Origin: Piscinibacterium candidicorallinum
GTDB taxonomy: Bacteria; Pseudomonadota; Gammaproteobacteria; Burkholderiales; Burkholderiaceae_C
Assembly: GCF_047549485.1 (NCBI RefSeq)
Contig: NZ_CP180191.1
Location: 2,542,001 to 2,606,000 of the forward strand
Direction: 5' to 3'
DNA length: 64,000 nt
This document shows positions 20,227 through 27,421 of this stretch, piece after piece. The translations under genes were made by a program, and so were the position numbers. Below the pieces are notes generated by a model. It had not been told where the DNA came from. It saw nothing but the letters and a program-made list of their open reading frames with translations, and did no database searches. The stretch's first letter is position 1. Every line of letters starts with the position of its first letter.

Positions 20227-20247
20227 CCTCCCCTTGGCAAGGGGAGG
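20227..20247. repeat. Palindrome between nrtA and nrtB
   Basis: CCTCCCCTT-GGC-AAGGGGAGG, a perfect 9-bp stem, followed by a smaller one (GAAAGTT/AACTTC). It is REP-like and similar in kind to the GC palindrome at 18370. Confidence 0.6.
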
Positions 20248-20295
20248 CGAAAGTTGAAACTTCGGGAGGGGTTAGCGTCCAGATCACCGTAGGTA

Positions 20296-20324
20296 AAGGC
20301 GTGAGGCCTCCGGCCTCACGCCTT
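20296..20324 (-). terminator. Hairpin overlapping the nrtA stop codon
   Basis: AAGGCGTGAGGCC and GGCCTCACGCCTT form a perfect 13-bp stem with a 3-nt loop. The nrtA TGA (20316-20318) lies in the stem. On the minus strand it is followed only by TACC, so it is more likely a partial terminator or 3'-end stabiliser, which would let NrtA be made in excess over NrtBD. Confidence 0.65.
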
Positions 20325-21605
20325 CACCTTGAATCCATCGGCGTAGGCCCGCGGATTGCTGCCGTCCCAGACCACGCCATCGATCAGCTTGGAGCTGCGC
20401 ATCTCGCTCTTGGGCAATGGCGTCTTGGTGGCTGCGGCTGCCTGGCGGTAGACGCCGATCTGGTTGATCTGGCGTGCCATGGCGAGATAGTCCACATGGT
20501 CCTTGAGCAGACCCCAGCGCTTGTGCTGGGTGAGGAACCACATGCCGTCTGACAGGTACGGGAAGTTGACGAGCCCGTCGTTGTAGAACTTCATGTGGTT
20601 GGGATCGTCCCAGGTCTTGCCCAGGCCGTTCTGGTAGCGGCCCAGGATGCGCTGGTTGATCACGTCCACGCTCGTGTTCACATAGGCACGATCGGCAATC
20701 GTCTCGGCCATCTTGTTCTTGTTGGACAGGCCCGCATCGATCCACTTGCCCGCCTCAAGAATGGCGCTCACCACGGCGCGGCAGGTGTTCGGGTTCTTCT
20801 TCACGAAGTCAGCCTGCGTGCCAAGAACCTTCTCAGGGTGGTCCTTCCAGATGTCCTGCGTCGTCGCGGCCGAGATGCCGATGCCATCGGCAATGGCGCG
20901 GTGGTTCCAGGGCTCGCCCACACAGTAGCCGTCCATGTTGCCCACGCGCATGTTTGCCACCATCTGCGGCGGCGGCACGGTGATGACCTTGGCGTCCTTC
21001 ATCGGGTTGATGCCGTAGGTCGCCAGCCAGTAGTAGATCCACATGGCGTGCGTGCCGGTGGGGAAGGTCTGTGCAAAGGTGTAGTCGCGCTTCTGCGCAG
21101 CCATGACCTTGGCCAGCGATGCGCCGTCCACCGCGCCGGCCTCGGCCAGCTTCCTGGACAACGTGATGCCCTGACCGTTGTGGTTCAGGGTCATCAGCAC
21201 AGCCATGTCCTTCTTGGGGCCGCTGATGCCGGCGTGTACGCCGTACACGAGGCCATACAGCACATGGGCAAAGTCCAGCTCGCCATTGACGAGCTTGTCA
21301 CGCACCGCGGCCCAGCTGGCTTCCTTGGTCGGGATGATCTTGACGCCGTACTTCTCATCGAGCTTGAGCACGCTGGCCATGACCACGCTGGCACAGTCGG
21401 TCAGCGGAATGAAGCCGATGCGAACTTCCTTCTTCTCCGGCGCGTCCGAACCTTGCGCCCAGGCGCTGGCGCGCATCGCGGGCTCCATGGCACCGATGAC
21501 TGCAGCCATGCTGGCGGTCTTGATCACTTTGCGGCGCATGGCATCGGGCTCCTTGGGGCTGGCGGCGGGTGCGGTGGGGCCGAGTGGGTCGAGCTGCTTG
21601 TCCAT
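20316..21605 (-). CDS. nrtA: Nitrate-binding periplasmic protein NrtA
   Basis: 429 aa substrate-binding protein of the nitrate ABC transporter. The N-terminal region has a twin-arginine-like signal (MRRKVIKTASMAAVIGAMEP, then ASAWAQ), suggesting export by Tat or Sec. The mature protein opens with EVRIGFIPLTDCASVVMA and carries the family segments AQTFPTGTHAMWIYYWLA, NMDGYCVGEPWNHRAI and SDGMWFLTQHKRWG. The ATG at 21605 has GGAGAG upstream. It is the first structural gene after the NasT-type leader. It is probably the most highly expressed gene of the operon. Confidence 0.95.
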   Translation of the reverse strand: MDKQLDPLGPTAPAASPKEPDAMRRKVIKTASMAAVIGAMEPAMRASAWAQGSDAPEKKEVRIGFIPLTDCASVVMASVLKLDEKYGVKIIPTKEASWAAVRDKLVNGELDFAHVLYGLVYGVHAGISGPKKDMAVLMTLNHNGQGITLSRKLAEAGAVDGASLAKVMAAQKRDYTFAQTFPTGTHAMWIYYWLATYGINPMKDAKVITVPPPQMVANMRVGNMDGYCVGEPWNHRAIADGIGISAATTQDIWKDHPEKVLGTQADFVKKNPNTCRAVVSAILEAGKWIDAGLSNKNKMAETIADRAYVNTSVDVINQRILGRYQNGLGKTWDDPNHMKFYNDGLVNFPYLSDGMWFLTQHKRWGLLKDHVDYLAMARQINQIGVYRQAAAATKTPLPKSEMRSSKLIDGVVWDGSNPRAYADGFKVKA

Positions 21606-21687
21606 CGATCTCTCCAGAGCTTTGAGGGAAGGGTTGGGGGTTCAGGTCATGCGTGTTCTTGTGCTGTGAGAAGCAAAAGACCAAAAG

Positions 21688-21732
21688 AAAAAGGCGTCGC
21701 ACACCCCGCTTTCGCAGGGCATGGACGCCTTT
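21688..21732 (-). terminator. Leader terminator upstream of nrtA
   Basis: On the minus strand AAAGGCGTC pairs with GACGCCTTT across an inner stem of about ten further pairs (several G-U) closed by a GAAA tetraloop. TTTTTCTTTT follows. It lies about 80 nt before the nrtA ATG and downstream of nasT, so it can end transcription unless antiterminated. GCGACGCC in its 3' arm is also complementary to GGCGTCGC in the upstream hexaloop hairpin (21763-21788), which offers alternative pairing. Confidence 0.85.
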
Positions 21733-21762
21733 GTCCAAATCAGACGAATTCGCTCTTCACGC

Positions 21763-21788
21763 GACTGGCGACGCCGTTGCCACCAGTC
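21763..21788 (-). promoter_or_regulatory. ANTAR-type hexaloop hairpin (NasT target)
   Basis: The minus strand GACTGGTGGC-AACGGC-GTCGCCAGTC forms a 10-bp stem (two G-U pairs) with a six-base loop. The loop has A at position 1 and G at position 4, the pattern described for RNA targets of ANTAR antiterminators. It lies 30 nt upstream of the terminator in a leader preceded by nasT. The match of loop, spacing and context is strong; binding by NasT is inferred. Confidence 0.75.
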
Positions 21789-21816
21789 AGGCACTACCCA
21801 CTAAGCAGTTTGGATG

Positions 21817-21844
21817 CCAGATCGCAAATCTTTGATTTATCTGG
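21817..21844 (-). promoter_or_regulatory. Upstream leader hairpin, possible first ANTAR stem
   Basis: On the minus strand CCAGAT pairs with ATCTGG, and an inner AAATC/GATTT pair closes a small loop. ANTAR targets normally have two hairpins. This one occupies the place of the first but lacks a clear six-base A..G loop, so it may be a different structure. Confidence 0.35.
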
Positions 21845-21875
21845 ATTTTCTCGGACCAGAGCACGCATCCGCACC

Positions 21876-21892
21876 AGCACTGCACGCACCAA
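21876..21892 (-). promoter_or_regulatory. Possible sigma-54 promoter for nrtA
   Basis: Minus-strand TTGGTGCG-TGCA-GTGCT has GG and GC ten bases apart, as in -24/-12 promoters, though two other conserved bases differ. It lies among three direct TGGTGCG repeats spaced 16-18 bp, which resemble NtrC half-sites. Nitrogen control would fit the genes. Motif evidence only. Confidence 0.35.
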
Positions 21893-21933
21893 TCTGCTGC
21901 AACGCACCAACTCGGAGCGGCGTCAGCGCCGGC

Positions 21934-22539
21934 TCAGCCGAGCAGGCTCTCAAAGTCAATCAGCCGCTCAGCCACCTCGCGCGCCTTCAGGCCCTTTTGC
22001 ATCGCTGCGGTCTGGATGAACTTGTGCGCCTCATCCTCGCTCATGCCCTTCTTCTTCATGAGCAGGCGCTTGGCGCGGTCAATCAGCTTGCGATCGGCGA
22101 GCTCGGCCTTGGTCACGCTGAGTTCAGCGCGCAAGTTCTGCTCGACCGCAAACCGCTCCACGGCCACATCCACCACCGCCTGCACGCGGCCGGGCGCCAG
22201 CCCGTCCACCACGTAGGCGCTCACGCCGGCAGACAGTGCGCTGCGCAGGGTGTCGCGGTCCCGGTCGCCGGTGAACATGGCGATCGGCCGCGGCGCATCG
22301 CGCGTGGCCATGACGATGTGCTCAAGCACATCGCGCGCGCCGCTGTCCGCGCTGACCACGATCACATCCGGCCGCAGGTGGGCCACGGCCTCGGGCAGAG
22401 TCAGATCGCCCGTGCGCACACCCAGCACGAAGTGCCCCGCATCCGCCAACCCCTGCGAGAGCGCGTGCGCGGCCGAGGCCTCGTCGGCATCCACATCGGT
22501 CACGATCAGCACCGCAAGCGGTCGGTTGGATTGGGGCAT
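21934..22539 (-). CDS. nasT: ANTAR-domain antiterminator NasT
   Basis: 201 aa. An N-terminal receiver-like domain (LAVLIVTDVDADEAS) is followed by a linker helix and a C-terminal ANTAR domain with LIDRAKRLLMKKKGMSEDEA and the conserved helix ending REVAERLIDFE. The position equivalent to the phosphorylated Asp reads VIVVSADSG, so phosphorylation is unlikely. In characterised systems NasT binds the leader RNA to prevent termination when nitrate frees it from the sensor NasS. No nasS gene is present beside it. It is transcribed toward nrtA and divergently from cbiX. Confidence 0.9.
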   Translation of the reverse strand: MPQSNRPLAVLIVTDVDADEASAAHALSQGLADAGHFVLGVRTGDLTLPEAVAHLRPDVIVVSADSGARDVLEHIVMATRDAPRPIAMFTGDRDRDTLRSALSAGVSAYVVDGLAPGRVQAVVDVAVERFAVEQNLRAELSVTKAELADRKLIDRAKRLLMKKKGMSEDEAHKFIQTAAMQKGLKAREVAERLIDFESLLG

Positions 22540-22610
22540 GCACCACGGAGGCGCAAGAAGCTTGCCAGCTGCGCCAAAGTGAAGCCGAGGGTCATCACTA
22601 AACTACATGC

Positions 22611-22961
22611 ATGAACGGCCTCCTCCTGTTTGCCCATGGTTCGCGCGACCCGCTGTGGTTCGCCCCGTTTGAACGCTTGCGCGAGCGCGTGGCCGCCGGC
22701 GGTACACCCGTGGCGCTGGCCTACCTGGAGTTCGCACAGCCCGAGCTGGCCGAGGCCGCCGCGCAACTGGCTGCACAGGGCTGCACGCACATTCGTGTGG
22801 TGCCGGTGTTCCTCGCGGCTGGGGCGCATGTGCGCGCGGACCTGCCCGAGCTGATCGAGTCCGCCCGAGCTGCATTGCCCGGCGTGCAATTCGAACTGCG
22901 GCCTCCGGTGGGCGAAGACGCCGCCGTGCTGGACGCCATCGCGCGCGTCGCGCTGGGCTGA
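22611..22961 (+). CDS. cbiX: Short sirohydrochlorin chelatase (CbiX/SirB type)
   Basis: 116 aa, the length of CbiX-S proteins, which insert Fe or Co into sirohydrochlorin. It starts MNGLLLFAHGSRDPLW, where the His of the HGSRD motif is the metal-binding residue, and has a second block HIRVVPVFLAAGAHVRADLP with the other conserved His. With CobA at the far end of the operon and an oxidase elsewhere it would complete siroheme for NirB. No Shine-Dalgarno sequence precedes the ATG, and a TAAACT box lies 6 nt upstream, so the mRNA may be leaderless. tsaD starts 9 bp after its stop. Confidence 0.9.
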   Translation: MNGLLLFAHGSRDPLWFAPFERLRERVAAGGTPVALAYLEFAQPELAEAAAQLAAQGCTHIRVVPVFLAAGAHVRADLPELIESARAALPGVQFELRPPVGEDAAVLDAIARVALG

Positions 22962-22970
22962 CCCCGAACG

Positions 22971-24002
22971 ATGCGCGTTCTCGGCATCGAGACCTCCTGC
23001 GACGAAACCGGCGTCGCGCTCTATGACACAGAGCGCGGCCTGCTCGCGCATGCGCTGCACAGCCAGATCGACATGCATGCGCTCTACGGCGGTGTCGTGC
23101 CCGAGCTCGCCAGCCGCGACCACATCCGCCACGGCGCGCTGCTCGTGCAGCAGGTGCTGCGCGACGCTGGGCTGGAGATGAAGGACATCGACGGCGTGGC
23201 CTACACAGAGGGCCCGGGGCTGGCCGGCGCGCTGCTGGTGGGTGCGGGGCTGGCCAAGGCCCTGGCCTTCGGACTGAACAAGCCTGCGATTGGCGTGCAC
23301 CACCTTGAAGGGCACCTGCTCTCGCCCCTGCTGGCGGCCGACCCGCCACCCTTTCCGCACGTGGCGCTGCTGGTGAGCGGTGGCCACACCCAGCTCATGG
23401 ACGTGGCCGGCGTGGGGCGCTACACCCTGCTGGGCGAGACGATTGACGATGCCGCAGGCGAGGCCTTCGACAAGAGCGCCAAGTTGCTCGGCCTGCCCTA
23501 CCCCGGCGGCCCCAAGCTGGCGCGCCTGGCCGAGACGGGTGACCCCAAGCGCTTCTCCCTGCCCCGGCCGCTGTTGCATTCAGGCGACCTGAACTTCAGC
23601 TTTGCCGGCTTGAAGACCGCCGTGCTCACCCAAGCGCGCAAATGCGCGGACCTGCCGGACACCGACCCCTGGCGTGCAGACCTGGCACGCGCCTTTGAAG
23701 ACGCCGCCGTGGACGTGCTCAGCAAGAAGGCCATGACGGCCCTGAAGCAGACCGGACGCAAGGTGCTGGTGGTGGCGGGCGGCGTGGGTGCCAACCAGCG
23801 GCTGCGCGCCACGCTCAACGCCCTGTGTGCCAAGGCGGGCGTGAAGGTCTACTACCCGGACCTGCAGTTCTGCACCGACAACGGCGCCATGATCGCCCTG
23901 GCCGGCGCGCTGCGGCTGGTCCGTGGCCAACGCGATGCCCAGACCGGCTTCAATGTGCGGCCGCGCTGGCCGCTGGCCGAGCTGGACACCCCACCCGTCT
24001 GA
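22971..24002 (+). CDS. tsaD: tRNA N6-threonylcarbamoyladenosine transferase TsaD
   Basis: 343 aa essential enzyme that transfers the threonylcarbamoyl group to A37 of ANN-decoding tRNAs, with TsaB and TsaE. It shows MRVLGIETSCDETGVALYD, the metal-binding HHLEGH motif (VHHLEGHLLSPL), the nucleotide segment LLVSGGHTQLMDV, and C-terminal GGVGANQRLR and CTDNGAMIA. Length and motifs are standard. It is likely cotranscribed with cbiX. Confidence 0.97.
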   Translation: MRVLGIETSCDETGVALYDTERGLLAHALHSQIDMHALYGGVVPELASRDHIRHGALLVQQVLRDAGLEMKDIDGVAYTEGPGLAGALLVGAGLAKALAFGLNKPAIGVHHLEGHLLSPLLAADPPPFPHVALLVSGGHTQLMDVAGVGRYTLLGETIDDAAGEAFDKSAKLLGLPYPGGPKLARLAETGDPKRFSLPRPLLHSGDLNFSFAGLKTAVLTQARKCADLPDTDPWRADLARAFEDAAVDVLSKKAMTALKQTGRKVLVVAGGVGANQRLRATLNALCAKAGVKVYYPDLQFCTDNGAMIALAGALRLVRGQRDAQTGFNVRPRWPLAELDTPPV

Positions 24003-24060
24003 GGCCAGGTTGGCGGCGCTTCTCGGCGTGACATGCACAACCGAATTCATGCGCCCAAAC

Positions 24061-24097
24061 TGGCCGAGATCCGCATCTAGCATGCGGAAACCGGCCA
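24061..24097. terminator. Bidirectional hairpin between tsaD and amidase gene
   Basis: An outer TGGCC/GGCCA stem and an inner TCCGCAT/ATGCGGA stem surround a short CTAGC loop. It sits between two convergent genes. No strong T-run follows on either strand, so termination is inferred from position. Confidence 0.5.
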
Positions 24098-24179
24098 ACA
24101 TGCATATTCAACAATTGTTTGATGCAATAGCCTTTTCAGGCCTGCTTATCAAACAGATGTTGAAAATCTGATCTACCGC

Positions 24180-25655
24180 TCACGCCTTGATTGGCAGCGT
24201 CTTGAGAAATCGCGGCTTGATGAGGTGGCCGGTGCGCTGTTCGTAGGCCGCGCCCGCCTGCAGCACCAACAGGTCCGACCATGCCGGGCCGAAGAAACTC
24301 AGGCCCACCGGCAGGTGATTGACCGCACCCATCGGAACGGTCAGGTGCGGGTAGCCGGCCACCGCGGCAGGCGAGGAGGCCGAGCCGCTGGGCCGGTGGC
24401 CATTGACTTGGTCGATGAGCGCCGCAGGGCTGGTGGTCGGCGCCACGAACAGCGCCACGTCGTGCTGCTTGAGCGCGGCGTCGATGCCCTGGGTGCGCGA
24501 CAGGCGCCGGTTGGTGGCCAGCGCCTTGCGGTAGGCCGCATCAGTCAACGCGCCCTTGGCCGCCGCTTTCTCGAAGCGCTCCTGCCCAAACACGGCCAGT
24601 TCCTCAGGCGTGCGCGCATTGAACGCGATGAGGTCGTCCAAGCTGCGGAACTTGAGGTTGGCTGCGAATTCGCGCAGATAGGCCGCCATGCCGTGCTTCA
24701 GTTCGTAGAGCAGGACCTCCACCTCCGTGGGGCCGAGCTTGTCCGCATTCGGGATGCTCGCCTCCACCAGCACTGCGCCCGCCCTGGCTAGATCCTTGAG
24801 CGCCTGCTCGAAGAGCGCATCCACACCACGGTGGTAGCCCGCCAGGTTGCGCGCCACGCCAATGCGCAGGCCCTTGAGCGCCGAGCTGCGCTTGCCGGCC
24901 TGCAAAGTCTTCGCCAGCGCGATGAGATCTGCAGCGGCAATCTTCTGCCCCTTCGTAGCGGCATCATGCACATCGGCGCCGACCATGCCCGCCAGCAGCC
25001 AGGCAGAGTCTTCCACACTGCGCGTCATCGGCCCGGCCGTGTCCTGGCTGGCTGCGATCGGGATGATGCCGTCGCGGCTGACGGCACCGAGCGTGGGCTT
25101 GAAGCCGACGATGCCGTTGCATGAGGCAGGCGAGACAATCGAACCGTCCGTCTCGGTCCCCACCGCAAAGCGCACCAGCCCCGCCGCCACCGCCGCTGCG
25201 CTGCCGGAGGACGAGCCGCTGGGCGTGCGGTCCAGCACATGGGCATTGCGGCACTGACCACCGCGCGCGCTCCAGCCGCTGCTGGAGTTGGCGCCGCGGA
25301 AGTTCGACCATTCGCTCAGGTTCGCCTTGCCCAGGATCAGCGCGCCCGCACTGCGCAGGCGGTGCACCACATGCGCGTCGCGCGGCGCCTTGGCACCGAT
25401 CAGCGCCAGCGATCCCGCCGTGGTCTGCATGCGGTCTACCGTGGCGATGTTGTCCTTGACCAGCACGGGCTCACCGTGCAGCGGGCCCAGGGCATCGCCA
25501 CGCTTGCGGTCCGCGTCCAGCTGCTTGGCGAGACGCCGCGCATCCGGATTCACCTCCAGCACACTGCGCAGGGTTGGGCCGCTGCGGTCGATGGTCTTGA
25601 TGCGGTCGATGCTGTGTTCGACCAAGTCCAGACTGCTTGTGTTCTTGCTGCTCAT
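24180..25655 (-). CDS. Amidase-signature family amidase
   Basis: 491 aa cytoplasmic hydrolase of the amidase-signature family. The Ser-cisSer-Lys triad is visible: Lys in EPVLVKDNIAT, cis-Ser in TPSGSSSGSAAAVAAG, and nucleophile Ser in GTETDGSIVSPAS. The C-terminus includes PTTSPAALIDQVNGHRPSG and AGYPHLTVPMG. The physiological amide is unknown; it could act on amino-acid or indole amides. It is convergent with tsaD and follows the plsY/unknown pair by about 40 bp, so it may belong to the same transcript. Confidence 0.92.
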   Translation of the reverse strand: MSSKNTSSLDLVEHSIDRIKTIDRSGPTLRSVLEVNPDARRLAKQLDADRKRGDALGPLHGEPVLVKDNIATVDRMQTTAGSLALIGAKAPRDAHVVHRLRSAGALILGKANLSEWSNFRGANSSSGWSARGGQCRNAHVLDRTPSGSSSGSAAAVAAGLVRFAVGTETDGSIVSPASCNGIVGFKPTLGAVSRDGIIPIAASQDTAGPMTRSVEDSAWLLAGMVGADVHDAATKGQKIAAADLIALAKTLQAGKRSSALKGLRIGVARNLAGYHRGVDALFEQALKDLARAGAVLVEASIPNADKLGPTEVEVLLYELKHGMAAYLREFAANLKFRSLDDLIAFNARTPEELAVFGQERFEKAAAKGALTDAAYRKALATNRRLSRTQGIDAALKQHDVALFVAPTTSPAALIDQVNGHRPSGSASSPAAVAGYPHLTVPMGAVNHLPVGLSFFGPAWSDLLVLQAGAAYEQRTGHLIKPRFLKTLPIKA

Positions 25656-25698
25656 GATGGGCCTGACAGAATGATTGGAGAAAAGCCGCTGGGCGGCG

Positions 25699-26196
25699 CT
25701 ATGACGGCGGCAGCGTCAATAGCCGCAGGTACTCGGCAAGGTCCACACCCAGCGCGCGCGCCTTGTCAGACCGATGCATGTCCGGACTGAGATCCTCCAG
25801 CCGATGGGCGTAGTAGGCGAGCTCATCCGAATTGCCGAAGCGCGCGACGATGCATGCATCGAATGCACGCAGCAAAAAGCGGCCGTAGCTGTCGAAGTCG
25901 GCTGGCCACCAGCGCTCATTGAGAATGGCAGCAGCTGCGGGCGCACCCAGACGCTTCAACGCCCAGAAGTCATGGACCACCTCGTCCTGCCCGACGAGCC
26001 ACGGCGTTTCACAGCTGCGGCAGCGGCGCAGCGTGATCCACCATCGCGTCTTGGGATCTGCACGCGCAAGGATCTGCATGCCCGCAACGGCCTCGAAGCG
26101 CCGCGCAAGATCGCCACTGGCCTTGCTCATGTCGACCACCGCCTCCTCGCCGAACTCGGCGCAGCAGCAGGGCGGCAGAGCGCGCGCTTCGGTCAA
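25699..26196 (-). CDS. Unknown protein with paired cysteine clusters
   Basis: 165 aa, not recognised. It has a Cys cluster near the N-terminus (PPCCCAEFG) and a CxxC in RRCRSCETPWLVG around residue 58, so a metal or redox site is possible. The C-terminal half is helical with many aromatic residues (NERWWPADFDSYGRFLLRAF). The likely start is a TTG overlapping the plsY stop (TTGA), with GGGGGAGAAGG upstream; a Met at residue 23 would drop the Cys cluster. It lies between plsY and the amidase gene. Confidence 0.6.
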   Translation of the reverse strand: MTEARALPPCCCAEFGEEAVVDMSKASGDLARRFEAVAGMQILARADPKTRWWITLRRCRSCETPWLVGQDEVVHDFWALKRLGAPAAAAILNERWWPADFDSYGRFLLRAFDACIVARFGNSDELAYYAHRLEDLSPDMHRSDKARALGVDLAEYLRLLTLPPS

Positions 26197-26795
26197 GCCT
26201 TCTCCCCCAGCCGCTTTTCCTTGCCGTTCATCAGGTTGCTGATGTTCTGACGGTGGCGCCAGACCAGCAGGCCGCTCATGATCAGCACCGCCAGTCCGAT
26301 CGCGTCGCCGCCGAACCAGAGCAGGTAGGTCACGGGCGCAAAGATGCTGGCCACCAGCGCCGCCAGGGACGAGAACCGAAAGAAGGCAGCGATGATGATC
26401 CAGGTGGCGAGCGTGGCCAGGCCGAACAGCGGATTGATGCCCACTAGCACCCCCAGCGCGGTGGCCACGCCCTTGCCGCCGACGAACCTGAAGAACACCG
26501 GGTAGAGGTGACCGAGGAAGGCCGCCAGCGCCACGGCCGCTACCCAGCCATCACTCAACTCGGCGCGCAACGCAAAGAACACGGGTACCCAGCCCTTGAC
26601 GGCGTCGAACAGGAGCGTGAGCACCGCGGCGGCCTTGTTGCCGCTGCGCAGCACGTTGGTGGCGCCCGGGTTCTTGCTGCCATAGGTGCGCGGGTCGTTC
26701 AGGCCCATGGCCCGGCTGATGATGACCGCGAAGGAGAGCGAACCGAGCAGATAGGCGCCGATGACCCAGCCAAGGTTGATGAGTGTGGCTTGCAT
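26193..26795 (-). CDS. plsY: Acyl-phosphate glycerol-3-phosphate acyltransferase PlsY
   Basis: 200 aa inner-membrane enzyme that acylates glycerol-3-phosphate with acyl-phosphate from PlsX, the first step of phospholipid synthesis. It has five predicted helices and the family motifs GSLSFAVIISR, GSKNPGATNVLR and FFRFVGGKGVATALG. The start is the ATG at 26795 (MQATLINLGW); upstream in-frame sequence has no family match. The stop overlaps the next gene. It lies 39 bp upstream-side of ybaK on the same strand, a common pairing in this group. Confidence 0.95.
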   Translation of the reverse strand: MQATLINLGWVIGAYLLGSLSFAVIISRAMGLNDPRTYGSKNPGATNVLRSGNKAAAVLTLLFDAVKGWVPVFFALRAELSDGWVAAVALAAFLGHLYPVFFRFVGGKGVATALGVLVGINPLFGLATLATWIIIAAFFRFSSLAALVASIFAPVTYLLWFGGDAIGLAVLIMSGLLVWRHRQNISNLMNGKEKRLGEKA

Positions 26796-26833
26796 GGATG
26801 CGTTGTTGTTGTGTGTGAAGGGTGAAGAGGGAT

Positions 26834-27325
26834 TCAGGCGTCCAGCGCGCAATCGACCGGCTGGGCCTGGAGCAGAGAGGTGAGCACCTGCGGCGCAATC
26901 GACACGAGAAAGCCGCGCCGGCCGCCGTTGATGTAGATGCGCGGCAGGTCCAGCACGCTGGCCTGCACGTACACCGGCATCTGCCGCTTGGTGCCAAAGG
27001 GCGAGGTGCCGCCCACCATGTAGCCGGTGTGGCGCTGCGCGACTTCGGGCTTGCAGGGTTCGATGTGCTTGCGGCCGGTCTGGCGCGCGAGGTTCTTGGT
27101 GGAGACGGTCTTGTCACCGTGCATGAGGACCACCAGCGGCTTGGCCCCTTCGTCTTCCATGATGAGGGTCTTGACCACCGCATGCTCGTCCACGCCGAGC
27201 TGGCGTGCGCTTTCGGTGGTGCCGCCGTGCTCGACATAGTCGTAGGGGTGCTCGCCAAAGACCACACCCGCCTTGCGCAGCATCTGCGTGGCGGGTGTTT
27301 CGGAGACGTGCTTGGTCTTGCTCAT
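26834..27325 (-). CDS. ybaK: Cys-tRNA(Pro) deacylase YbaK
   Basis: 163 aa trans-editing enzyme that hydrolyses Cys-tRNA(Pro) made by mistake by prolyl-tRNA synthetase. It has the YbaK/EbsC features: the YVEHGG segment near the N-terminus, VVKTLIMEDEGAKPLVVLM with the conserved Lys, and the substrate loop GYMVGGTSPFGTKRQMPVYV. The GG-S-P-F-G loop is that of the YbaK type. Length is normal. Confidence 0.93.
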   Translation of the reverse strand: MSKTKHVSETPATQMLRKAGVVFGEHPYDYVEHGGTTESARQLGVDEHAVVKTLIMEDEGAKPLVVLMHGDKTVSTKNLARQTGRKHIEPCKPEVAQRHTGYMVGGTSPFGTKRQMPVYVQASVLDLPRIYINGGRRGFLVSIAPQVLTSLLQAQPVDCALDA

Positions 27326-27421
27326 GGACGGGCGCAGAGGATGACGGACGGCTGGCTGGCGACTATATCGCCGCGCGTCAGGCTCGGGGCAGCGTCCGCT
27401 CCACCCTGCGCCGGCGGACGT

